DNA of 12,791 nt from Bacteroidales bacterium (lineage in GTDB: Bacteria; Bacteroidota; Bacteroidia; Bacteroidales; DTU049). The number at the start of each line of letters is the position of its first letter. The stretch's first letter is position 1. Below are positions 1-7,343 of the stretch, piece by piece. The stretch spans positions 1 through 12,791 of the forward strand of contig JAGPGB010000010.1 in NCBI GenBank assembly GCA_018056215.1. The letters are read 5' to 3'. The notes below the pieces were generated by a model. That model saw only the letters and a program-made list of their open reading frames with translations, had not been told where the DNA came from and did not search any database. Position numbers and translations under genes: made by a program.

Positions 1-269
1 TAATGGTTCTATTAATACCTATCATTATTTATTATGTTAGAAATTTAATAGTTCAATTAAGGTTAAATGCTATAGCTTTTTTCCTTAATGTACTTTTATT
101 ACTTGGAATGTTATTAATACCTGATATCTGGGCTAAAAACGGTTTTTTATTTAAATATGATACCTTTGGGGTTTTAATACCTATTATTTCTTTTGTGATG
201 ATAATCCTAGCAAATAAATATATTAGATCAGATATCCAGAAAATTAGCAGTGCTAGTAGGTTAAGATAA
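1..269 (+). CDS. DUF4293-type membrane protein, 3' end only (5' truncated by window edge)
   Basis: This is the C-terminal part (about 88 residues visible) of a small integral membrane protein; the reading frame is still open at the window edge, so the ATG at 3 is probably internal. Three hydrophobic segments are visible, around residues 1-18, 22-42 and 57-72 of the visible part, followed by a short charged tail ending SSASRLR. DUF4293 proteins of Bacteroidota are small multi-pass membrane proteins with a similar tail after the last helix (repeated R/D/E residues, then an S-x-x-RLR ending). That resemblance is the basis of the call and is from memory. The function of the family is unknown. The gene ends 31 bases before the SRP RNA promoter and is probably transcribed separately from it. 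Confidence 0.6.
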   Translation, partial: MVLLIPIIIYYVRNLIVQLRLNAIAFFLNVLLLLGMLLIPDIWAKNGFLFKYDTFGVLIPIISFVMIILANKYIRSDIQKISSASRLR

Positions 270-300
270 TTAATAATTTTTTTATTTTAAAAAAAATATG

Positions 301-308
301 TATCTTTG
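301..308 (+). promoter_or_regulatory. Bacteroidota-type -7 promoter box of the SRP RNA gene
   Basis: TATCTTTG matches the Bacteroidota -7 consensus TAnnTTTG exactly and is followed by C. It lies 5 bases before the first base-paired G of the SRP RNA (314), the right distance for transcription to start at or near 314. The upstream region is only A and T, and no clear -33 TTTG element is visible. Confidence 0.65.
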
Positions 309-313
309 CAATT

Positions 314-417
314 GGGGTAAGTCCTACACAACCAGCTCCTGCGAACTCCCCCAGGTCCGAGAGGGAGCAAGGGTAAGCGGTCGTAGCGGTGTGATGTAGG
401 GTACTTACCCCTTTTTT
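314..417 (+). ncRNA. ffs: Small signal recognition particle RNA (4.5S-like, bacterial type)
   Basis: This is the RNA scaffold of the signal recognition particle. It binds Ffh and directs ribosomes making membrane proteins to the FtsY receptor. The ends pair perfectly: GGGGTAAGT at 314-322 with ACTTACCCC at 403-411. Further in, CCTACAC pairs with the GTGTGATGTAGG side. The apex has the conserved Ffh-binding core: CCAGGTCC, the GNRA tetraloop GAGA, then GGGAGCAAGG, closely matching the E. coli CAGGTCCGGAAGGAAGCAG region. At about 98 nt plus tail it is the short bacterial form without an Alu domain. A perfect -7 box precedes it, and a T-run at 412-417 directly after the closing stem acts as its terminator. 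Confidence 0.95.
403..417 (+). terminator. Intrinsic terminator formed by the end of the SRP RNA
   Basis: The closing helix of the SRP RNA (ACTTACCCC at 403-411 pairing back to 314-322) is followed directly by six T residues at 412-417, so the RNA carries its own stem plus U-tract terminator. The aldolase-like gene starts only 25 bases further on. It must be expressed by read-through or from a start that is not visible here. Confidence 0.6.
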
Positions 418-442
418 ATTGCTTAAAAAATTTTACCCTATT

Positions 443-1060
443 ATGAAATTATTTATTAATACAATAAATATCGAAGATGTTAGAAATATTAAAGATTTTG
501 ATATAATTAGTGGTATCAATATTGAGTTATCTGATATAGAAGCTTTAGGTATTAAGGATAATAATCAGATTTTAACTCATTATAATTCTATTTGTAATTT
601 GATTAAAAAAGAATTATTAGTAAACATTAAAGCGAAAGATTATGAAAATATTTTAAGAGAAGTAGATATTTTAATGTCTATTAATGAACTTATTACTGTT
701 AAATTGCCTGCTACTACTGATGGTATAAAAGCTATAATTAATTTATCTAAACAGAAAATCAATACTTTATGTGATAGCATCATGTCCCCTTCTCAAGCAA
801 TTTTAGCTGCAGAGGCAGGTGCTTCTTATATAAGTATACCTATGATAAACACCAAACTATCAGGTATCGATTCTATGCATTTAATTTCTCAAATTATTAA
901 TATATATAATGAACAAGGATATGATACTTTTATTTTAGTTGACCAGATTTCCAGTTCTATAGAGTTATCTCAAATAGCTCTTCTAGGTGCTGATGGACTT
1001 ATCACTAATATGAGCATTTTTTTATCTTTTTTTAAAAATACAATTACCATCAATGATTGA
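443..1060 (+). CDS. Divergent transaldolase / fructose-6-phosphate aldolase-like protein, probably lacking normal catalysis
   Basis: This is a 205-residue protein of the small transaldolase/FSA (TalC/MipB) family, class I aldolases of the pentose phosphate pathway that use a Schiff-base lysine. Family landmarks remain: MKLFINT at 1-7, ITVKLPATTDGIKAI around 84-98 with the candidate lysine K87, and SPSQAILAAEAGASY at 115-129. Key positions have changed. The catalytic Asp of FLDT is Asn6, the TTNPS motif is NIELS (26-30), and the NVT motif is LCD (109-111). The C-terminal helix is short. I chose the ATG at 443 because it restores the family N terminus; an upstream TTG at 419 lies by the SRP terminator T-run. 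The fold is probably kept, but normal transaldolase activity is doubtful. The frame is intact. A YciO-type gene follows after 47 bases. Confidence 0.75.
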   Translation: MKLFINTINIEDVRNIKDFDIISGINIELSDIEALGIKDNNQILTHYNSICNLIKKELLVNIKAKDYENILREVDILMSINELITVKLPATTDGIKAIINLSKQKINTLCDSIMSPSQAILAAEAGASYISIPMINTKLSGIDSMHLISQIINIYNEQGYDTFILVDQISSSIELSQIALLGADGLITNMSIFLSFFKNTITIND

Positions 1061-1107
1061 CATTTAGTTTAAAATATTATAACAAATTTGATAATTCTTA
1101 GAATAAT

Positions 1108-1755
1108 ATGTTATTAAAGATTCATCCAGAAGATCCTCCTCAAAGGCAAATTAATAAAATCGTAGAAATACTAAATGACGGTGGCATAGTGATCATTCCT
1201 ACTGACAGTGTTTATGCTTTTGCTGCTAATCCATTTAATAAATCTGCAGTGGAAAAAATTTCTAGAATTAAAAAAATAGATTTCAATAAAGCTACTTTTT
1301 CGTTTTTAGGATCTAATTTATCTATTCTAAGTGAATATACTAAACCTATTCCTAATGAAATTTTTAGATTAATGAAATCTGTTTTACCAGGACCATATAC
1401 TTTTATTTTACCTATTAATAATAAAATACCTAAAATCTTAGAAAATCGTAGAAAAACTATTGGAATACGTATACCAGATAATAAAATTGTCCATGCTATT
1501 GTAGACACTATTGGGCATCCCATAGTTTCTTCTTCTATAAAAGTAAATGACCAAATAGGTAATGAATATATTTCAGATCCAGAACTCATTTATGAAATGT
1601 ATATGGATATAGTAGATGCTGTCATAGATGGAGGTCCAGGTGGTCTAATACCTAGTACTATAATAGATGCTACTGGTGAAATACCTGTTTTAGTTAGAAA
1701 AGGGGCAGGACCAGTTAATTTTTTAGATTTATTAGATGAAGGAGAAAATATTTAA
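1108..1755 (+). CDS. YciO/TsaC-type L-threonylcarbamoyladenylate synthase family protein
   Basis: This 215-residue cytoplasmic protein belongs to the Sua5/YciO/YrdC family. Its members make threonylcarbamoyl-AMP from threonine, bicarbonate and ATP, the first step of the t6A37 modification in ANN-decoding tRNAs. The N terminus (KIHPEDPPQRQINKIVEIL, 4-22) is typical of the YciO branch rather than YrdC. Other landmarks are PTDSVY (31-36), PGPYTFIL (94-101), GIRIPDN (119-125), the serine cluster SSS (141-143), PSTIID (182-187) and VRKGAG (196-201). The common YGLG sequence after PTD is YAFA here. YciO proteins are reported to be much weaker than YrdC/TsaC, so its exact role is open. The start at 1108 fits the family length. 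The 3' end overlaps the cupin gene by 20 bases, implying one transcript. Confidence 0.88.
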   Translation: MLLKIHPEDPPQRQINKIVEILNDGGIVIIPTDSVYAFAANPFNKSAVEKISRIKKIDFNKATFSFLGSNLSILSEYTKPIPNEIFRLMKSVLPGPYTFILPINNKIPKILENRRKTIGIRIPDNKIVHAIVDTIGHPIVSSSIKVNDQIGNEYISDPELIYEMYMDIVDAVIDGGPGGLIPSTIIDATGEIPVLVRKGAGPVNFLDLLDEGENI

Positions 1756-2071
1756 CTTTTTTCATTATAAGATTACAAATAGATCCATTGAAAATTATTT
1801 TAATGTTTTAAATAATGATACCATTAGAATAGAACGAATTATTTCTTTTGGTCAACAAAGTCCTCCAGATTTTTGGTATGATCAAGATGAGAATGAATGG
1901 ATATTACTACTAAAAGGTAAGGCTAAATTAGAATTTATAGATAGAAAAATTACTCTTAACAAAGGCGACTCCTTACTCATCCCTGCTCATGAAAAACATA
2001 GAGTAGCTTATACTCATAAATACAAACCCACTATTTGGTTAACAGTTTTTTTTAAAAGTAAATCTATCTAA
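1736..2071 (+). CDS. Small cupin-domain protein
   Basis: This 111-residue protein is a single cupin barrel. The sequence SPPDFWYDQDENEWILLLKG (42-61) resembles cupin motif 1 with D/E residues in place of the usual HxH. The second half, KGDSLLIPAHEKHRV (76-90), is a clear cupin motif 2 with GD, PAH and HR. Close relatives of this short type are common next to housekeeping genes in many bacteria, and their substrate is not known to me. Metal binding through H85, H88 and the acidic residues is possible but not demonstrated. The ATG at 1736 is the only methionine available and lies inside the end of the upstream yciO-like gene in another frame, suggesting co-transcription and translational coupling. 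It converges on comEC with a 63-base gap. Confidence 0.8.
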   Translation: MKEKIFNFFHYKITNRSIENYFNVLNNDTIRIERIISFGQQSPPDFWYDQDENEWILLLKGKAKLEFIDRKITLNKGDSLLIPAHEKHRVAYTHKYKPTIWLTVFFKSKSI

Positions 2072-2134
2072 AAGCTTAATATATAGCTCAATCCAATAAG
2101 ATTTAATCAACTAATTTATAATAAATACTTTATA

Positions 2135-4081
2135 TTACTGAAATTTTAATTTTCTCTTGTCTATTATTATTTTTTTAAAATCTAAACTATCTGTCAGGCT
2201 ATTTATTTCATTTTTATTACCTATTATATACACATTATCTGCATTAGATATTATAGGATTATTGACATAAAACGAATGAGTTTTTACTTTTTCATTTATT
2301 TCATATTTATTTTTTTCTTTACAAAAATAATATGTGCAAAAATCATCTATTTTGGGCTGAATATTTGGTAAATCTATAGAATCTGGTTTAATAACAATAT
2401 AATTAAATTTTTCTTGTTCTTTTTGTCCGATAATTGCATACTTATAATTTAATGATTCAAAAGATGGATTGTAACGAATTCTTTTTATTAAAGAAAAATT
2501 ATATGTTATACCAAAGAGTAATACAGCAGTTAATAAATATGGAAAAATTTTTATTTCTTTAAAATAAATTTTAATTGTTATCAATATAATTATTATTCCT
2601 ATCATTATTGCTGACAATGGTGTTAAAAAAATATTAGGTATAGTAGAATAAGGTAGATTAGATACTATTCCAATAAAATTTATAAATATTTTAACTAAGA
2701 ATGAAAATATCATTGCAATAAATCCACCTAATACAGGTATAAATGCGAATATTATTGTAATAAATCCAGCATAAATCAATAATGAAGCAAATGGTACTGC
2801 TATTAAATTTGCAATTATAAAATAAGTAGGAAATTGATGAAAATAAAATAAGGTGAATGGTAATGTGCCTAACTGCGCAGCCATCGTAACTGATAATGAA
2901 CCTATTAACCATTTCAGCCATTTTTTATTAGTTTTAAAAATATTTATTAATGGAGTATAAAAAAAGAATATTCCTAATACAGCAGAAAAAGATAACTGAA
3001 AACCTAATGAATATAATTGTAATGGATTAATAACTAATATGATCAATGCTGCCGCTGCTAATGAATTATAATTATTCACATTTCTATTAATAACTGGGCC
3101 TAATTGTAATAATGTAAGCATAATAGCAGATCTCACTACTGATGGCATAGCTCCGACCATTAATGTATATAACCATAATGTTATTATAGCTAATGGTATT
3201 GTAATTTTATTTTTATATTTTAATGGAATTATTAATGAAAATAGCAAATATATAGCTCCATAGATTATAGCTACATGCAGTCCAGAAATAGATAAAATAT
3301 GTACAACTCCTGCTTGCTGAAAGTCTTTTATTATATCTGCATCCATTACGTCCTGATATCCTAATAGCATTGCACTTATTAAATTAGCTGATGAGTTATC
3401 TGTAATCTTCTCATAAATTAATTTTATTAATTTATTTCTAAATAATATGAATTTTTCTAGTAAATTGCTTTTACGTTCAATAATTTTAAAGTCATAATCA
3501 TTTATATAACCGATATGATATATTTGCAGGTTTGCTAAATATTTAGCATAATCAAATTCATATGGAAATTTTATCTCATTAGGTGATTGCAAAGAATTTC
3601 TAAATATAATCGAATGATTTGCGCGATTAAAACTATCAATGGGCAAATTAAGATATAATAATACTTTACCATTAGTATTGACCCACTGAGTATCTATTAG
3701 CATCTTGTTTATCTTAACTGTAGCTTTAGTTTTAGTTTGAGAAAAAGACTTTGTATTTATTACATCTCCATATAGATATGAAGCTTTATCAATATAATTT
3801 TCATAATAGTCTACCCTATTCTTTTCATCTATAGAATAACTTCTAAAATATCCTAATGATAATATAGAAATAAATATAGCTATTGATAAAAATTGTGTTG
3901 ATGATATGATAGTTTTAGTATAAAAAAGATAAAAACCATAAGAAATAAATAATAGAAAAGTTGTAGTCAATGTTATGAAATAATAAATACTATGATTTGG
4001 CCAAAAATGATATATGCTAATACCTATGATATATAATAATGCTATTCTAACTATTGGTGCTTTTGACCAATTCATAATCAT
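2135..4081 (-). CDS. comEC: ComEC/Rec2-family DNA uptake channel protein, without the hydrolase domain
   Basis: ComEC is the inner-membrane channel that takes single-stranded DNA into the cytoplasm in natural transformation. This 648-residue protein starts with several helices (about 10-80), then a soluble DUF4131/OB-like part (about 100-200). The competence domain follows, with FQQAGVVHILSISGLHV (255-271), GAMPSVVRSAIML (311-323) and NPLQLYSLGFQLSFSAVLGI (353-372), and more helices to about 535. The last 110 residues are soluble but carry no HxHxDH metallo-beta-lactamase motif, so the cytoplasmic nuclease-like domain seen in Firmicutes is missing. Shorter ComECs of this kind occur in Bacteroidota. 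The ATG at 4081 overlaps the stop of the upstream spoIID-like gene (TGATG). A TTG at 4084 and an ATG at 4075 are alternatives. Confidence 0.92.
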   Translation of the reverse strand: MIMNWSKAPIVRIALLYIIGISIYHFWPNHSIYYFITLTTTFLLFISYGFYLFYTKTIISSTQFLSIAIFISILSLGYFRSYSIDEKNRVDYYENYIDKASYLYGDVINTKSFSQTKTKATVKINKMLIDTQWVNTNGKVLLYLNLPIDSFNRANHSIIFRNSLQSPNEIKFPYEFDYAKYLANLQIYHIGYINDYDFKIIERKSNLLEKFILFRNKLIKLIYEKITDNSSANLISAMLLGYQDVMDADIIKDFQQAGVVHILSISGLHVAIIYGAIYLLFSLIIPLKYKNKITIPLAIITLWLYTLMVGAMPSVVRSAIMLTLLQLGPVINRNVNNYNSLAAAALIILVINPLQLYSLGFQLSFSAVLGIFFFYTPLINIFKTNKKWLKWLIGSLSVTMAAQLGTLPFTLFYFHQFPTYFIIANLIAVPFASLLIYAGFITIIFAFIPVLGGFIAMIFSFLVKIFINFIGIVSNLPYSTIPNIFLTPLSAIMIGIIIILITIKIYFKEIKIFPYLLTAVLLFGITYNFSLIKRIRYNPSFESLNYKYAIIGQKEQEKFNYIVIKPDSIDLPNIQPKIDDFCTYYFCKEKNKYEINEKVKTHSFYVNNPIISNADNVYIIGNKNEINSLTDSLDFKKIIIDKRKLKFQ

Positions 4082-5214
4082 CAATAATTAAAAATATATA
4101 TCTTAGTATTGGGATAATAATAGTCTAAAATTTCAGTAAAAGTTTTACCTTCTTTAGCCATTTCTATTGCTCCCTCTTGGCTCAATCCTACTCCATGTCC
4201 ATAGCCTCGTCCATTAAAGATCACTTTGTCTCCTTCAGTAGCAATATTAAAATAGGTAGATTTGAGATTAAAGTCTTCTCTTATTTTTCTTAATGTCAAT
4301 GTATCAATAAAGTATTTTTTTCTTAAAGGTTGGTAAAAATTTGTTGCATTTTCAAAATTTTTATTTGTAGAATCTATACCAAATTTAGCTAGATAAGACA
4401 GCCATTGATCTTTGGGCATAGTGTAAGTCCATGTACTATTTTTAGATTTAGTGCTATATTCATCCTTTTTTGTAATAAGATATGGCAGCGATTTACCCCA
4501 ATAATTTTCAGAACTATTTGTCAACCCTCCACTATTAGAATGATAAACAGCCAAAATAGGTAAATTATTACTGTCTACAATTATCATATTTTTAGTTTCA
4601 TCACTCGCTTTAATGATTGTTTGATTATTGCATTTACCTCTATATACCTGACAATGCGTTGTATTACACAAATCATATTTATCATTTATATGTTTTTTTT
4701 CTATATTTATCATATATAATGTATATGTACGGATAACAATTGCTTTGGCTTTATAAAATTCATAAGGTAAATTAGGATATGTCTCAGATAATATCACTGA
4801 AGCAACATATTTGTCTATATCTATTTGATTTATAAATGTAATGCTACTACCATTTTGAGGGTAAAATATAGCATTATCTTCGTATTCTATCCATTTATCA
4901 TTAATTTTAGTAATAAAAGAACTATTTTCTTTTTTACAAATTAATAAAATGCTGTCTCCTTGTATATTTTGTAATCCGAATCTTACATTTAATTTATTAA
5001 AATTATTCTCTATTGTAATACTATCATTCTTTTTCAAAAAAACAGTATCATAACCATTAGTTAGGGCATAGTCACCCTCTGATATTTTAATGTTCAGATT
5101 ATATAAATCATTTTTAATGCCTATTCTTACTAAAACTTGAGCTGTTAACGAAAAATTTAAAAATAATAAATTTAACAAAATAAATATGGAAAAACTACTT
5201 TTGGGAAAACTCAT
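4081..5214 (-). CDS. SpoIID/LytB-domain protein, secreted peptidoglycan lytic transglycosylase-like
   Basis: This 377-residue exported protein has a signal peptide (about 1-25, ending SLTAQ) and a SpoIID/LytB domain. SpoIID is a lytic transglycosylase that cleaves peptidoglycan glycan strands lacking stem peptides. The signature region YVASVILSETYPNLPYEF (136-153) followed by KAKAIVIRTYTLY (155-167) places the expected catalytic glutamate at E144. The pair C183 and C188 in CNTTHCQVYRG matches the cysteines that bind zinc in clostridial SpoIID. The C-terminal GRGYGHGVGLSQEGAIEMA (335-353) is also diagnostic. The host is very unlikely to sporulate, so it probably works in cell-wall remodelling, as LytB-type homologs do. 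The stop shares a base with the comEC start, so the two genes are translated from one mRNA. Confidence 0.9.
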   Translation of the reverse strand: MSFPKSSFSIFILLNLLFLNFSLTAQVLVRIGIKNDLYNLNIKISEGDYALTNGYDTVFLKKNDSITIENNFNKLNVRFGLQNIQGDSILLICKKENSSFITKINDKWIEYEDNAIFYPQNGSSITFINQIDIDKYVASVILSETYPNLPYEFYKAKAIVIRTYTLYMINIEKKHINDKYDLCNTTHCQVYRGKCNNQTIIKASDETKNMIIVDSNNLPILAVYHSNSGGLTNSSENYWGKSLPYLITKKDEYSTKSKNSTWTYTMPKDQWLSYLAKFGIDSTNKNFENATNFYQPLRKKYFIDTLTLRKIREDFNLKSTYFNIATEGDKVIFNGRGYGHGVGLSQEGAIEMAKEGKTFTEILDYYYPNTKIYIFNY

Positions 5215-5943
5215 AAATAATATACTCTATTTGCACAAATTATTCATTTGGCAAATTTAAATAAAAAATTTTTGCCATTCATTAATATTATTTTTAAAAA
5301 AATAAATGAATCGAAATAGGCGTTTTGATAATTAATTATGTTAAAAAAATTTTATAAAAATAAAATACGCTAATATTAATTACATGCTATAATTAATACA
5401 GCATTGGGAAATTAATTAATTACACAAATGAAACATATGTTTTTATCAAATCATTGAAACGGTTGATTATTTTAAATATGTTTAAAATAAAATATGATAT
5501 AATATTTTAAATAAATTATAATTAATACTTTTCTAATTGTAGATTATAAAGAAAATTATTTAAAATTAAATTTTTAAATAATTTGTCAATAAAATATATA
5601 ATAATATTGATTTTAAACATTTTAATATTATTAATTAAATATCATTACTTATTTTAAACAAAAAATATGTGATTGTTTAAATTACTTAATAGTAAAGAGA
5701 TAAAACACATCCTTTAAGTTTTCATTCATATTTCATTTTTAATTTATAAATGTAATTCTTCAAAAAATGTCCCTCATTTTATCAAAAAATATTTTTTTTG
5801 TTTCTTTCTATTCTTAGTTGGTAAAGCTAGAATTTTAAAAAAAATATTTTGACACAAATCACACTACTATTAAATCTACTTTTACTTATATATACTTATT
5901 TAGTTATTTATTAAAAATATAATTAAATAAAGGAATTTTTTTA
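5215..5943. other. 729-bp AT-rich region with no gene seen
   Basis: This stretch lies between the start of the spoIID-like gene and the end of lpxB, both on the minus strand. It is almost entirely A and T, with dense stops in all frames and no convincing ORF, tRNA or hairpin terminator. I can point to only three short structures. TGGCAAA at 5249-5255 is inverted as TTTGCCA at 5271-5277, upstream of spoIID. AAACATATGTTT at 5431-5442 is a perfect palindrome. TTTAAAATA at 5481-5489 is inverted as TATTTTAAA at 5503-5511. In sequence this AT-rich, such palindromes can occur by chance. No DnaA box or replication origin pattern was recognised. Confidence 0.6.
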
Positions 5944-7035
5944 TTAATAATGGATAATTATCTCAGCAGCTTTTTTACTAGCTCCACAAGTTCCCAAAAT
6001 TTGTTTTAATTCTCCGAAATGATTAAGCATTTGCTCTCTATATGATGTATCAAAAATTATTTTATCTAATTCTTTTTGAATCTCATCAATAGTGCATTTA
6101 TCCTGTATTAGTTCTTTTACTATTTCAGCATTATATATTAGATTTACTAAAGAAATAAATGACACACGAGCCACCATTCTAGCTATCAAATAAGATATCC
6201 AATTTGCTTTATAGCAAACAACCAGAGGTACATCAAAAATAGCAGTTTCTAGTGTAGCTGTGCCACTAGTTACAATGGCAGCAAAAGAATTTTGTAATAA
6301 TTCATAAGTTTGATTTATTAGCAATTGATCGGGTGCTACACCACTATCTAAATAAATATTTTTATCTATAAATGATAATCCTGCCACATAAATTTGAAAT
6401 TTATTTTCATAAGGTTTCACTGCTTTGATCATAATAGGTAAAAGAAGTTTTATCTCTTGCAGTCTACTGCCAGGCAGAATAGCTATGATGGGTTTATCTG
6501 CTTTTATAGTATTTTTATTACTTTGTTTAAAAGTCTCAATGTGGTCTAACAAAGGATTACCTACATAATGTACTTTTAAATTATAATTTTGGTAAAATTT
6601 TTCTTCAAAAGGTAAAATTGAAATAGGTATATCGACGTATTTTTTAATTTTTTTAGCTCTAGATCTATTCCAAGCCCATGCCTGTGGCAAGATGTAATAA
6701 TAAGTTTTAAAATTATTTTTACGTAACCATTTTGCTACTCTAAGGTTAAATCCAGGAAAATCAATTAAAAGTATCTTGTCAGGGTTCAGATTTGTTATAG
6801 TTTCTTTAAATTCTTTAAAATTTTTTAAAATTTTATTTAAATTCATTAATACCTCTACAAATCCCATAAATGCTAATTCGGTGATAGGTTTTGTAATATT
6901 AACTCCTGCATTTTTCATGAGTTCACCACCCCATCCATAGATGATAGCTTCTTTATCACTGTCAAAAATTGCTTTAGCTAAATTACTACCATGTAAATCT
7001 CCCGAAGGTTCCCCTGATAATATGAAATATTTCAT
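5944..7035 (-). CDS. lpxB: Lipid-A-disaccharide synthase
   Basis: LpxB is the GT19 glycosyltransferase that joins UDP-2,3-diacylglucosamine and lipid X to make the lipid A disaccharide, at the inner face of the inner membrane. The 363-residue protein is full length for Bacteroidota. It has the N-terminal SGEPSGDLHG (7-16), LLIDFPGFNLRVA (89-101) with D92 matching the E. coli catalytic Asp98, ILPQAWAWNRSR (115-126), and HYVGNPLLDH (156-165). The LPGSRLQEI nucleotide-sugar motif is at 187-195, and TSGTATLETA at 256-265. The usual LPNL reads LVNL (296-299), keeping the Asn, and the usual PELLQ reads KELIQ. The gene starts 8 bases after the small membrane protein gene and is the last of the surE cluster. 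Confidence 0.96.
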   Translation of the reverse strand: MKYFILSGEPSGDLHGSNLAKAIFDSDKEAIIYGWGGELMKNAGVNITKPITELAFMGFVEVLMNLNKILKNFKEFKETITNLNPDKILLIDFPGFNLRVAKWLRKNNFKTYYYILPQAWAWNRSRAKKIKKYVDIPISILPFEEKFYQNYNLKVHYVGNPLLDHIETFKQSNKNTIKADKPIIAILPGSRLQEIKLLLPIMIKAVKPYENKFQIYVAGLSFIDKNIYLDSGVAPDQLLINQTYELLQNSFAAIVTSGTATLETAIFDVPLVVCYKANWISYLIARMVARVSFISLVNLIYNAEIVKELIQDKCTIDEIQKELDKIIFDTSYREQMLNHFGELKQILGTCGASKKAAEIIIHY

Positions 7036-7043
7036 AAAAAGTG

Positions 7044-7343
7044 TTAAGCAGTTAAATCATCTAAGAAAAAAATAAAAAAGCCTATTGCAAAGACAAAAGT
7101 ATCTAATAATATACCACGACCAGTTTTATCAAATTTAAGTTTAACCATATAATGTCTGAAAGGTATTAAATTACAAAATACTGCTATAACTATTCTAGTT
7201 GATAATCTGAAAACTTTATCATCTGGACCTTTGCTAAACAACGCTTCAAAAATGGCTAATAAACCAAAAATTATTAAAGGAACAACAATTCCCATAATGA
7301 TTCCTAGGCTCCAACTATCTCTATTAAAAAATCTTCTAATCAT
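7044..7343 (-). CDS. Small hypothetical membrane protein between surE and lpxB
   Basis: This is a membrane protein of 99 residues (102 if the ATG at 7352 is used). Three hydrophobic segments are visible, about residues 10-34, 47-61 and 79-94, separated by short charged loops such as FSKGPDDKVFR. It contains no recognisable catalytic motif. I prefer the ATG at 7343 because it forms a perfect ATGA overlap with the surE stop codon (7342-7340), a typical translational-coupling arrangement. The stop lies 8 bases before lpxB. In my recollection a similar small membrane protein often sits between surE and lpxB in Bacteroidota. This context hints at an envelope role, but no function is known to me. 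Confidence 0.75.
   Translation of the reverse strand: MIRRFFNRDSWSLGIIMGIVVPLIIFGLLAIFEALFSKGPDDKVFRLSTRIVIAVFCNLIPFRHYMVKLKFDKTGRGILLDTFVFAIGFFIFFLDDLTA

Noticed and set aside
1212..1589. Minus-strand ORF opposite the YciO-type gene
   Set aside because: It lies entirely inside a conserved-family gene on the other strand and shows no recognisable motif.
2691..2921. Minus-strand ORF in another frame inside comEC
   Set aside because: It overlaps the hydrophobic comEC core. Its Ile/Tyr/Cys-rich content is an out-of-frame reading of membrane helices.
5249..5277. TGGCAAA/TTTGCCA inverted repeat upstream of the spoIID-like gene as an operator
   Set aside because: Seven base pairs around a 15-base AT loop near a gene start could be an operator, but no known regulator site matches, no second copy was seen, and the nearby -7 box is imperfect.
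5215..5943. AT-rich gap as a replication origin
   Set aside because: I saw no DnaA-box cluster (TTATCCACA-like) and no dnaA, dnaN or parAB neighbours. High A+T alone is not evidence in a genome this AT-rich.
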